Shown: piece by piece, positions 25,856 to 33,091 of the stretch
Numbering within the stretch: the stretch's first letter is position 1
Layout of the letters: every line of letters begins with the position of its first letter
NCBI GenBank assembly: GCA_003134375.1
Contig: PLAY01000176.1
Coordinates: 4,159 to 45,671, forward strand
DNA from: Limisphaerales bacterium
GTDB taxonomy: Bacteria > Verrucomicrobiota > Verrucomicrobiia > Limisphaerales > UBA11358
Direction: 5' to 3'
DNA: 41,513 nt
Position numbers and translations under genes: made by a program
Notes under the pieces: model-generated
Databases searched by the model: none
The model's input: only the letters and a program-made list of their open reading frames with translations
What the model was told of the DNA's origin: nothing

Positions 25856-25891
25856 ACAATTACTATTTTTTGATTCCCGATAATTCTTGGG

Positions 25892-26323
25892 TCAAAGACT
25901 GATCACTCGATGAAAGGACGAAACCTCACCACGATCAGATTTCAATATCAGTTCGTCAGCCTTGAACGACTCAATCGTGCTGGAAGTAATCCGATTCCCC
26001 AAATGCTCGTTTTTCGCACCAGTGATTCTCAGAGTCATAATTGCGCCGGTGATATTCCAGGTTCCGCTAATTTTTCCCGGCAAACTTTGCGAAAGAGTAT
26101 TGGCAAGGAAACCCGTCGGACGGATTTGGCAGATGAAAGTGCCATCGCCGTCAATTGACATCGTCTCTTTCAAATCGCCAACCGTGCCTTGCCAGCGCCC
26201 GACAATTTTCGTCGAATATTCCGCCTCTGGCACAGTTGATGAATTGTTTGCACAGGACGCCAGACAAAATCCCAGGACGACGACTACGATTGCCCTTACG
26301 AAAGGCGTGCAATTCGATTTCAT
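25892..26323 (-). CDS. Small lipoprotein
   Basis: 143 residues from the ATG at 26323, which has GAAAGGAG upstream. The N-terminus is a lipoprotein signal: positive start, hydrophobic stretch AIVVVVLGFCL and lipobox LASC, so Cys about 23 is expected to be lipidated. The mature part holds a repeated beta pattern, IVGRWQGTVGDLKETMSID and ISGTWNITGAIMTLRITG, of the lipocalin-like or META-like kind seen in many small envelope lipoproteins. It sits 17 nt after pgm and 36 nt before glgP, an odd place for an envelope protein inside a cytoplasmic glucan operon. Function unknown. Confidence 0.8.
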   Translation of the reverse strand: MKSNCTPFVRAIVVVVLGFCLASCANNSSTVPEAEYSTKIVGRWQGTVGDLKETMSIDGDGTFICQIRPTGFLANTLSQSLPGKISGTWNITGAIMTLRITGAKNEHLGNRITSSTIESFKADELILKSDRGEVSSFHRVISL

Positions 26324-26340
26324 GAGATCAACTCCTTTCA

Positions 26341-28017
26341 TCATTTATCCTTGGGATTGGTTGTGGGCGGAGTCACTGGAGCAATCGCATCGTTCACGAT
26401 GGTTTGCGCTTCCCTCTGGATGCGATGCAGATGATCTATTCCTTGAAAGCTCTCGGCATAAATTTTATAGATGTCTTCGGTGCCGGACGGACGAGCCGCA
26501 AACCAGCCATGCTCGGTCACCACCTTCAACCCACCAATGGGAGCGCCGTTCCCCGGCGCTTGGGTAAGCATGGTCTGGATTTTTTCGCCCGCCAGTTCGG
26601 TCTGCTTGACCTGTTGCGGTGAAAGTTTCGCCAATCGCGCTTTTTGTTCCGGCGTCGCGGGTGCCTGAATGCGCTCGTATTCAGGCTCGCCGAAATCGTG
26701 CCTGTATTCGCGATAGATGGCAGCGGGATCGTGGCCTGTCCGCGCGGTCATCTCGGCGGCGAGCAAACAGGGGACGATGCCATCTTTGTCCGTCGTCCAG
26801 ACGGTGCCATCCAGACGCAGGAAAACGGAGCCGGCGCTTTCTTCACCAGCAAATCCCAACGAGCCATCCAGCAAACCATCCACGAACCATTTGAAACCCA
26901 CTGGCACCTCAAAGAGCTTCCGACCCAGTTTGGCGGTGATCCGGTCAATCATCTTGCTGCTCACAATTGTTTTTCCCACCGCCGCTGAGGGGGACCACTT
27001 CGGCCGGTTCTGGAAAAGATAAAAAATCGCCGCGCAGAGGTCGTGATTAGGCGGCAGCAATCCGTCGCTTTTGGTCACAATTCCATGCCGGTCGTGGTCG
27101 GTGTCGCAGGCGAATGAGAGATTAAAGTGATCCTTCATGCCAATCAGCCGCTGCATTGCATAATTCGAAGACGGATCCATGCGAATCTGGCCATCCCAAT
27201 CCACCGTCATGAAGCGAAAAGTCGGGTCAACCGTTTCGTCCACCACCGTTAGGTTTAACTTGTGTTGCTCCGCAATTCGTGCCCAGTAATGGACGCCGGC
27301 GCCGCCCAATGGATCAACGCCCAGATGAATTTTCTCACTGCGAATGACGTCCAGATCAATCACATTGCCGAGATCATTGACGTAGGCAGTAAGGTAGTCG
27401 TGCCGGTGTGTCGTCGCGGCACGCAACGCCTGCTCGTGCGGAATTCGTTTCACTCCGACCAGCCGGGCTGCAAGCAATTCATTGGCTTTGGCCTCAATCC
27501 AACCGGTGACGACGGTGTCCGCCGGCCCGCCATTCGGCGGGTTATATTTGAAGCCACCGTCATGCGGCGGATTATGCGAAGGCGTAATGACGATACCATC
27601 GGCCAGCCCGTCTTTGCGACCGCGATTGTAAGTCAGAATGGCATGGGAGATTACCGGGGTCGGCGTGTATTCATCCCCTTCGGCAAGCATCACCTCGACG
27701 CCATTGGCCGCCAGCACCTCCAGCGCGGTGGCGCAGGCCGGAACGGAAAGCGCATGTGTATCCAGGCCAAGAAACAGCGGGCCGCCGATATTTTTCGAAG
27801 TGCGATAAAGGCAAATCGCCTGGGTGATCGCAAGGATGTGCCATTCGTTGAAGGCCAGTTTGAATGATGAGCCGCGATGGCCGGAGGTGCCAAACGCCAC
27901 GCGTTGCGCTGACACTGCCGGATCAGGCACCCCGGTATAGTAGGCCGTGATGAGCAGCGGCACGTTGACGAGTATTGCAAGTGGTGCCGGTTTTCCTGCC
28001 AGGGGACTTATTTCCAT
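26341..28017 (-). CDS. pgm: Phosphoglucomutase (alpha-D-glucose phosphate-specific)
   Basis: 558 residues from the ATG at 28017 (MEISPLAGKPAPL) with AGGAAA upstream; this matches the 546-residue E. coli Pgm better than the longer open frame. It interconverts glucose-1-phosphate and glucose-6-phosphate. Domain motifs are all present: VAFGTSGHRGSSF (about 40), the phosphoserine loop GIVITPSHNPPHDGGFKYN (about 145-165), the metal loop ACDTDHDRHGIV (about 305), the sugar-binding GEESAGSVFL (about 390) and the phosphate-binding RPSGTEDIYKIYAES near the C-terminus. It connects GlgP with Pgi. The start overlaps the end of rpiB by 10 nt. Confidence 0.96.
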   Translation of the reverse strand: MEISPLAGKPAPLAILVNVPLLITAYYTGVPDPAVSAQRVAFGTSGHRGSSFKLAFNEWHILAITQAICLYRTSKNIGGPLFLGLDTHALSVPACATALEVLAANGVEVMLAEGDEYTPTPVISHAILTYNRGRKDGLADGIVITPSHNPPHDGGFKYNPPNGGPADTVVTGWIEAKANELLAARLVGVKRIPHEQALRAATTHRHDYLTAYVNDLGNVIDLDVIRSEKIHLGVDPLGGAGVHYWARIAEQHKLNLTVVDETVDPTFRFMTVDWDGQIRMDPSSNYAMQRLIGMKDHFNLSFACDTDHDRHGIVTKSDGLLPPNHDLCAAIFYLFQNRPKWSPSAAVGKTIVSSKMIDRITAKLGRKLFEVPVGFKWFVDGLLDGSLGFAGEESAGSVFLRLDGTVWTTDKDGIVPCLLAAEMTARTGHDPAAIYREYRHDFGEPEYERIQAPATPEQKARLAKLSPQQVKQTELAGEKIQTMLTQAPGNGAPIGGLKVVTEHGWFAARPSGTEDIYKIYAESFQGIDHLHRIQREAQTIVNDAIAPVTPPTTNPKDK

Positions 28018-28577
28018 GGTGTTTCCTTTGCTGTTTTGCTTTCGAGTTCCGCCACTTTCGCCAACCGGCGACGAAAGCGTTCTGCGTCTTTGAATCGCGC
28101 AGCGAGAAATGTCTGCACCAATTCCCAGGCAAGGGCGTGACCGACCACGAGGCCGCCAAAACAAATCAGATTCAAATCGTCGTCCTCGACGCCCTGATGC
28201 GCCGAAAAGTTTTCGTGAATTAAGCAGGCCCGAACCCCCGCCACTTTGTTCGCGCAGACCGATGCGCCAACCCCGCTGCCGCAGATGCCCACGCCGCGTT
28301 CCACCTTTCTGTCGGCAACCGCCCTGGCCAGTGGCACGATAAAATCCGGGTAGTCATCTTCCTGTTTCGGACGGCCATCGCCGAAATCAATTACTTCGTG
28401 ACCGGCTGCGCGCAATTTCCCGGCCAGATATTCCTTCAACTCGTAACCGCCGTGGTCGGCGGCGATGCCAATGCTTTGTAGCGTTCTCCTCAATTCCGCA
28501 GGCGGCTCATCACTGATGCGTTTCTTGATGCTGCGCTCAGGTCTCCGGTTGGGTACGGTTGAGGATTTCTTTGGCAT
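28008..28577 (-). CDS. rpiB: Ribose-5-phosphate isomerase B
   Basis: 189 residues of the RpiB/LacAB family. It interconverts ribose-5-phosphate and ribulose-5-phosphate. Seen are IGIAADHGGYELKEYL (about 36-51), DYPDFIVPLARAVADRKVERGV, the catalytic Cys in GICGSGVGASVCANKVAGVRACL (about 98-120) and DLNLICFGGLVVG. The first 33 residues are an unusual basic extension (RPERSIKKRISDEPP). Its coding sequence is copied from the region at 29942-30021, so it may be a gained extension or the true start may lie further in; TTG or GTG codons near residue 30 are not obvious. First gene of the tightly packed run ending at ackA. Confidence 0.9.
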   Translation of the reverse strand: MPKKSSTVPNRRPERSIKKRISDEPPAELRRTLQSIGIAADHGGYELKEYLAGKLRAAGHEVIDFGDGRPKQEDDYPDFIVPLARAVADRKVERGVGICGSGVGASVCANKVAGVRACLIHENFSAHQGVEDDDLNLICFGGLVVGHALAWELVQTFLAARFKDAERFRRRLAKVAELESKTAKETPWK

Positions 28578-28581
28578 ATGC
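28502..28581 (-). repeat. Duplicated segment, copy 1 (stress-gene tail remnant at rpiB start)
   Basis: About 80 bp clearly similar to 29942-30021. In one minus-strand frame it encodes AYAKEILNRTQPET and a stop at 28537, matching the C-terminus TRAKEILDRTKPET of the YflT-like protein. The following bases (AAACGCATCAGTGATGAGCC) match the sequence just beyond that gene. In another frame it forms the first codons of rpiB. The rest of 28582-28739 contains no gene I can support. Confidence 0.75.
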
Positions 28582-28739
28582 GACAGGGATTTGGTCAGGA
28601 TCGGGTCGGATCAATCCTTCTGCCGAGGAAGAGGATGCTGCCGGAATGGGTGTCTTGGATCATGATGCCTTCAACCTGGGTGCGCCGCGGATTTTTCCAT
28701 TGCCCTTGCCGGCTCACCCCGAGGGTCTGTCGTTCAACA

Positions 28740-29033
28740 TCAAGCAATCTGCCTGACGGTGTCTTGAGTGCCGTAAGGATTGGCTACGCGTAGCGTGCAC
28801 TCCGGATCGTCCCGCCACTCGCCGTCCACGATGAACCGGTAGTGGTGGGTGCCGGGCGGCAGGGCCACAGTGGTCTTCCAAACCCCTTCGGTGTCCTTCG
28901 TCATGGGAATGGCTTGCGCCTGCCATTGTGTGAAGTCGCCTGCCAGCAATACGCTTAACGCGTCAGGGGCGGTGAATGCGAAGGTTTGTCTCCTGTCACC
29001 GCTGATGTTTTTTGAATTCGTTCTTTTTGCCAT
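28740..29033 (-). CDS. Stand-alone CBM48 / glycogen-binding domain protein
   Basis: 97 residues, essentially a single early-set/CBM48 (isoamylase N-terminal, AMPK-beta-like) domain: RQTFAFTAPDALSVLLAGDFTQW, VWKTTVALPPGTHHYRFIVDG and EWRDDPECTLRVANPYGTQDTV. Such domains bind alpha-glucans and normally sit on debranching or branching enzymes, but here one stands alone with a 15-residue polar N-terminus. The start at 29033 has a Shine-Dalgarno sequence (GAAAGGA). It lies upstream of rpiB and the glycogen genes in the same direction. It could target partners to glycogen or act as a regulator, but no enzyme motif is present. Confidence 0.88.
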   Translation of the reverse strand: MAKRTNSKNISGDRRQTFAFTAPDALSVLLAGDFTQWQAQAIPMTKDTEGVWKTTVALPPGTHHYRFIVDGEWRDDPECTLRVANPYGTQDTVRQIA

Positions 29034-29119
29034 GTGTTTTTCCTTTCTATTTGCGTTTGTTCATTATTCTTTTCATGCGGAAATGGTTTCCGCCGGTTCG
29101 CGAACGTGCCAGCCTTGGT

Positions 29120-29356
29120 TCACTCGTTCAATCCCCCATGAACCCAGGAGTAGGAACTGGGAACTGCCTGTTGTCGGACGTGGACGGGTTCGGACTTTTC
29201 CTCGCCGTTCCCTGCCACAGGCAGCGAGCGGCGGGGTGAAGCGACAGTCCGGCTTAAATCCTCTCCGATGTTTGCGCGAGGCGGACACGGGTTTGGCAGC
29301 AACAGTTTTTCAACAGGCAATTCGTTGAACGATTTCAAAGTCAGGTGTGTTTTCAT
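29120..29356 (-). CDS. Doubtful 78-aa ORF
   Basis: The ORF starts MKTHLTLKSFNELPVEKLLL after AAGAAGAG, a plausible ribosome binding site, but the second half (SLPVAGNGEEKSEPVHVRQQ) looks like translated intergenic sequence. I do not recognise it. It occupies most of the 340-nt gap between the hypothetical gene at 29377 and the CBM48 gene. It may be a short real peptide start fused to non-coding sequence. Confidence 0.25.
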   Translation of the reverse strand: MKTHLTLKSFNELPVEKLLLPNPCPPRANIGEDLSRTVASPRRSLPVAGNGEEKSEPVHVRQQAVPSSYSWVHGGLNE

Positions 29357-29376
29357 AGCTCTTCTTGTTGTTTGTG

Positions 29377-29919
29377 TTAGTAGTCGCGCATTGGCTCCTC
29401 CAAGATGTGCTGAAACGTTGGGGTCAAAGAAACCTCGCGTTTGTGCAGGTCGCTCGCATCCATCGAGGATTGGTCCTCTGCCATCGCATTGTCGTCAAAT
29501 ATGAGACTCAAGCCATGATGCCCGGCAAATTGCGACAACTCGGGTGTGGCTCGCGCCAAGCGTGTGTCGGCGCTTCCACCACCCCATACGGCCAAGGCGG
29601 CCTCCTGGATCTGCCGGCGCGTGGCCCAACGCTCCAGCCAGTCCATCAGCCAGGGCAGAAGGGACTGAACCTGGCGCATGGCGAGCATGATCAGGTGCGC
29701 TTCCACCGCTTCCGCCAGCGCCACTTCGGCCACTGGCGGCAGTTTCAGCACGTCCACGCGCCACAGCCTGACACCCCAATGCGCGGTTTCGTCCGTCCGA
29801 TGCGCCGCACGCTCCAGCATCGCTTTCGCATTCGCCGCGTAATCAAATTCGTCGTAAATGATCACCGCATTCATTGTCGCGTCGAAAACATTTTCGTCTC
29901 GTATTGCAGTCGCATTCAT
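29377..29919 (-). CDS. Hypothetical protein
   Basis: 180 residues from the ATG at 29919 (MNATAIRDENVFDATMNAVI), with CCGGAG about 9 nt upstream; an ATG at 29928 directly follows the same ribosome site and is less likely. The protein begins with an alpha/beta-like segment (NAVIIYDEFDYAANAKAMLERAAHRTD) followed by RLWRVDVLKLPPVAEVALAEAVEAHLIMLA and a Trp-rich helical part (LLPWLMDWLERWATRR). No signal peptide or membrane segment. I do not recognise a family. It follows the YflT-like gene by 43 nt and is probably co-expressed. Confidence 0.75.
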   Translation of the reverse strand: MNATAIRDENVFDATMNAVIIYDEFDYAANAKAMLERAAHRTDETAHWGVRLWRVDVLKLPPVAEVALAEAVEAHLIMLAMRQVQSLLPWLMDWLERWATRRQIQEAALAVWGGGSADTRLARATPELSQFAGHHGLSLIFDDNAMAEDQSSMDASDLHKREVSLTPTFQHILEEPMRDY

Positions 29920-29941
29920 ACGTTTCATCTCCGGTTTTATC

Positions 29942-30021
29942 AGCGGCTCATCGCTGATGCGTTCACTGATGGTGCTCCAATGTCTCCGGCTTGGTGCGGT
30001 CAAGGATTTCCTTGGCCCGCG
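29942..30021 (-). repeat. Duplicated segment, copy 2 (end of YflT-like gene)
   Basis: This is the native location of the sequence repeated at 28502-28581: it holds the last codons of the YflT-like gene (AKEILDRTKPET) and the short spacer before the next gene, including CGCATCAGCGATGAGCCGC. Confidence 0.75.
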
Positions 30022-30475
30022 TTGTCTCATCCATGGAGCCATGGACAATCAGGACATACTTGCCGGTCTTGAGCGCCGTCTCGTATCGCAATATGCTGTC
30101 CTTGGGAATGCCCAAGCTGTACAAGCCAGCCCCAATCGCGCTCAGACCGCCCACCACGACCGCGCCTTCCAGCGCCCCGACGATCCAACTGACGAGCGGC
30201 CCTGCCACAAGCAACGGCCCGATGCCGGGAATCAAAAAGAACCCGGAACCGAACAACAAGCCCCAAAACCCACCCCAGAAGGCCCCCAGTTTTCCCCAGT
30301 ATTTCATGCGGTCCCCGGCATTGTAGTAGCCGACCACGTGTTCATCCGTGTGTTCGTCGCGTCCGATAATCGAGAGTTTCTTCATATCGAAACCGGATTG
30401 CTGTAGTTCTTTGATCGCCGCTTCGGCAGCCGTGTGCGATGGATAGATCGCCACGATGGAATTGTTCTTGTTCAT
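29963..30475 (-). CDS. YflT-like general stress protein with glycine-zipper membrane part
   Basis: 170 residues. The N-terminal part (NNSIVAIYPSHTAAEAAIKELQQSGFDMKKLSIIGRD, about 4-40) has the alpha/beta pattern of the heat-induced stress protein YflT domain. A Gly-rich hydrophobic middle (about 60-120, GAFWGGFWGLLFGSGFFLIPGIGPLL and GALEGAVVVGGLSAIGAGLYSLG) is of the kind called glycine zipper and may insert in a membrane. The C-terminal part (ALKTGKYVLIVHGSMDETTRAKEIL) completes the alpha/beta fold. The start at 30475 has GAAAGGAAG upstream. It follows the BON gene by 53 nt. Confidence 0.85.
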   Translation of the reverse strand: MNKNNSIVAIYPSHTAAEAAIKELQQSGFDMKKLSIIGRDEHTDEHVVGYYNAGDRMKYWGKLGAFWGGFWGLLFGSGFFLIPGIGPLLVAGPLVSWIVGALEGAVVVGGLSAIGAGLYSLGIPKDSILRYETALKTGKYVLIVHGSMDETTRAKEILDRTKPETLEHHQ

Positions 30476-30528
30476 GTTCTTCCTTTCGCTTCATTGTTCA
30501 TTTGTTGCCCCCCCGGTTCCTGCCGCTG

Positions 30529-32169
30529 TCACCACCAATGGCCTTTGTTGACCGTGACCCGGTTTAATACTGCGGTCGCGCCACCCTTACGGGCGTCTTT
30601 GTCAGCTTCACCCCAACCGACCCAAGTCCCGACGGTGCCGGTCAAAGTGGCCACCGCTCCGTCAACGGTTACTTTGATGTCATCGCTGTCCACGAAGGGA
30701 CTCCAGAAGAACCGATTCTCGATGTTCTTTTTGATCTGTTCGTCGCTCAAATAGGGTTGCGGTCCAGACATCTCGGAAATGTAGTAAGGCGACTGGTTGT
30801 AATCAGGCGAGCCGTAATAACCATAGTCATCGTAATAACCATAGTCGTAGTCGGGATAGTAATAGCCGTTATAATAATCGTAGTCGGAGTCGTAGATTGA
30901 ATAATACTCCGGTTCAACCTTCAGATGGTTGCGGACCTGCACCACACCTTTGATCCGCGAAGCAACATCCTGCGCTTCGGCCTTTTGAAAACTTGAATCC
31001 ACCGCCCCGGAGAGATACGCGACGCGATTGATGACAGCCACATCTATTGTGGAGCTGTCCAGAAATGGGTCCCAGAGCAAGGCCGCTTTCAATTGTTTCT
31101 CCATCGCCGCCGCATCAGCGGATCCTCCCGTTGGCCTCACCTTCAGATGGTTTTCAACCAGCGATACTCCCACCACGTTTTTTGCATCCTGTGCGGCGGC
31201 AGTTTTCGCCTTTAAATTGCCCACGGAGCCGCCAAGAATGACCACTCCGTCTTCAACGGTTACGTCGGGAGAAAAAGCCGAAACGCGTGCGTCAAAACGA
31301 AGGGCCGCCTGGACTGCCTGTTTGATTTCGCTGTCAGAACTGATGGCGGTTTTGGATTTTTGTTGCGCGTCATTGTGTGCCAGTGACTCGATTTTCAAGC
31401 CGCTATCGTCCACGGACGTCACCCCGTTCACCCAGGCATCATCGAAGGCTCGCGATTTGCTGATCACGCTTCCGATCGTTCCGGTGAGCGTCACTTTGCC
31501 ACCTTTCACCACGGGGCTGATCAGGCCGCCGTTGATCCAGATGTCCCATTGGAGACGGGCTTTGACATCGGCGGCAATTTCCGAATCCGTGCGCTTCGCC
31601 ATATAGTTAATTGTGACGTCATTGCGGACCTCCTTGACTCCCTTAACTCCATTGGCAATCCGGGTGGCGAGTTGTTTTTCCGCATAGGTACCAACGCTGC
31701 CGGTCAACGTGGCGACCGCGCCCTGGACGGAAACGGTCGTCTGATAGGATTCCGTCGCGGGATCTTGCTGTAGCGCCGTCTGGATGTCCTTGCGGATGTC
31801 TTCGTCGGAGCGGGACACGGGCGTCACGGTAATCTTGTCAATCACCTCGCGCACGCCCCGGATACTCTTGGCGGCCATGACCGCCCGCTCTTTGGCGAGG
31901 AGGTTGTTCACCGATCCAGAAAGCGTGACGATCCCCTGACTGGTGCTGACATCCACATCGTTCGGGAAGACGCCTTTATCGAGTTTTAATCCACCTTCAA
32001 CGGCGGTTGTGATGCCGCTGTCGGTAATTTCCTTTTCCGTGGTCGCCGCTTGTAACGAGGGCAGAACCAGAGTTTGAATTCCCGCCGCAATCAGCAGGCT
32101 GGCAGACCATCTGCCAATCGCCGCACGTTTAGCCCATTCCTTCAACTTTAATGTTTTCATAGTTTTCAT
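30529..32169 (-). CDS. Secreted or periplasmic protein with six BON domains
   Basis: 546 residues (543 if the ATG at 32160 is used). A signal peptide is visible (basic start, then SASLLIAAGIQTLVLPSLQA, cleavage near residue 42). Six BON domains follow at about 48-115, 118-192, 196-265, 280-348, 355-420 and 470-543, each with the GxVxLxGxV-type core (GIVTLSGSVNN, AVATLTGSVGT, KVTLTGTIGS, GVVILGGSVGN, RVAYLSGAVDS, AVATLTGTVGT). Before the last domain is a linker of mostly Tyr, Asp and Gly (YDSDYDYYNGYYYPDYDYG). BON domains bind phospholipids and occur in envelope-stress proteins such as OsmY. A copy of the GCTATGGGGT motif is about 125 nt upstream. Confidence 0.92.
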   Translation of the reverse strand: MKTMKTLKLKEWAKRAAIGRWSASLLIAAGIQTLVLPSLQAATTEKEITDSGITTAVEGGLKLDKGVFPNDVDVSTSQGIVTLSGSVNNLLAKERAVMAAKSIRGVREVIDKITVTPVSRSDEDIRKDIQTALQQDPATESYQTTVSVQGAVATLTGSVGTYAEKQLATRIANGVKGVKEVRNDVTINYMAKRTDSEIAADVKARLQWDIWINGGLISPVVKGGKVTLTGTIGSVISKSRAFDDAWVNGVTSVDDSGLKIESLAHNDAQQKSKTAISSDSEIKQAVQAALRFDARVSAFSPDVTVEDGVVILGGSVGNLKAKTAAAQDAKNVVGVSLVENHLKVRPTGGSADAAAMEKQLKAALLWDPFLDSSTIDVAVINRVAYLSGAVDSSFQKAEAQDVASRIKGVVQVRNHLKVEPEYYSIYDSDYDYYNGYYYPDYDYGYYDDYGYYGSPDYNQSPYYISEMSGPQPYLSDEQIKKNIENRFFWSPFVDSDDIKVTVDGAVATLTGTVGTWVGWGEADKDARKGGATAVLNRVTVNKGHWW

Positions 32170-32290
32170 ATATTGTCTTTTTATGTTTTGTTTTATTTCA
32201 ATTGCCTCTGTAGATGGTTTCTTTCGTGTCGATACAGTCAGTCGGTGGTGCGTTCATAAATGTGAAAATAATCCAGGTAGCTATACGGAC

Positions 32291-32309
32291 GCTATGGGGT
32301 GTTTCCCGG
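32291..32309 (-). promoter_or_regulatory. Candidate operator before the BON gene (site D)
   Basis: GCTATGGGGTGTTTCCCGG on the plus strand, sharing the GCTATGGGGT decamer with sites A and B. It lies 122 nt upstream of the annotated BON start and 131 nt upstream of the alternative start at 32160, the same distance as for the two PRC genes. It would control the whole run from the BON gene towards the glycogen operon if that is co-transcribed. Confidence 0.55.
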
Positions 32310-32314
32310 ACATT

Positions 32315-32530
32315 TCAAAGATGGCTGAAACCAGCCAGCCGGTGCCGCTCCTCATCCCAGAGCCGGAAGGTGAGGGATTTTAAGCTGGAGAAGAGCGTGA
32401 CGAGCGGCACGGTTTGAAACAGCGGGTCCGCCTTGTGGCACTTCTCCAGATCGTAATTGGGAATCCGCCGAGGCACCAGCCGCCTGACGTTTTCCAAACC
32501 GGTTTCGCACACCCAATTTCTGTCCGGCAA
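32315..32530 (-). pseudogene. C-terminal remnant of a fatty acid desaturase
   Basis: The frame reads TGLENVRRLVPRRIPNYDLEKCHKADPLFQ, then VTLFSSLKSLTFRLWDEERHRL and stop. This matches the C-terminal end of membrane fatty acid desaturases of the DesA type, which read GLHHVHHLxPRIPNYxLxxCH followed by LWDE. The third histidine box, HHVHH, has become ENVRR, so the iron ligands are lost, and everything upstream of it is missing. It is a dead fragment between the small membrane protein gene and site D. Confidence 0.7.
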
Positions 32531-32590
32531 ATACTTGGCCCGTCACCGAGTCATTATTCCACTGAAGAAGGAAAATCGTTGGCGGGCTTG

Positions 32591-32920
32591 TTATTGGCTG
32601 GCATCCGGCTTCGTCCCTTGCTTGCGGCTGAAAGCCAGGACACACCAGCCGCAGAGAGCGAGGATCATGGTCACCCAAGGAACATATTGGAACCATGCCG
32701 AATAGGTCATGGCGTTTTCGTGCCCGGCGCTAATCAACGAGGAAGACACCAAGCCCAAGACGTCTTGGAAAACGGCCAAAAAAACTGCCGCCACCAAAAT
32801 CCACAAGCCTTTCAGTTTGTATCGGCGGGCAGCGATCACCGCAACCACCAAGACGGCGGCTTGGATGACCAGCCTGAATCCAACGGGCACCAGATAACTT
32901 GTAGCTTCTAAAGGATGCAT
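32591..32920 (-). CDS. Small membrane protein, three helices
   Basis: 109 residues from the ATG at 32920 (MHPLEATSYLVPVGFRLV). Three hydrophobic helices are seen at about 10-30, 37-60 and 72-95, with positive residues (ARRYKLKG) between the first two and a basic tail (FSRKQGTKPD). No strong Shine-Dalgarno sequence is seen, so the start is uncertain. I do not recognise the family. A degenerate copy of the palindromic motif lies about 40 nt upstream. Confidence 0.6.
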   Translation of the reverse strand: MHPLEATSYLVPVGFRLVIQAAVLVVAVIAARRYKLKGLWILVAAVFLAVFQDVLGLVSSSLISAGHENAMTYSAWFQYVPWVTMILALCGWCVLAFSRKQGTKPDASQ

Positions 32921-32959
32921 AACGACACCATGATATGATAGGCGAAGAAGCGCGCGGAT

Positions 32960-32980
32960 GCCATAAGGTGTTTTCCCCAT
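32960..32980 (-). promoter_or_regulatory. Candidate operator (site F)
   Basis: GCCATAAGGTGTTTTCCCCAT on the plus strand: degenerate first half (ATAAGGT) and a good second half (CCCCAT). It lies 40 nt upstream of the small membrane protein start. Weaker than the other sites. Confidence 0.4.
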
Positions 32981-33091
32981 GCCAGACTTGATGAATCCAG
33001 CCCCGACACGGCAGGCCGGAAGGATGGCGAGTGAAACCTGACGCATAGGGACAAATCGGAGCGAAGCGGAGAACCCCAAAAGTTTCCGTTG

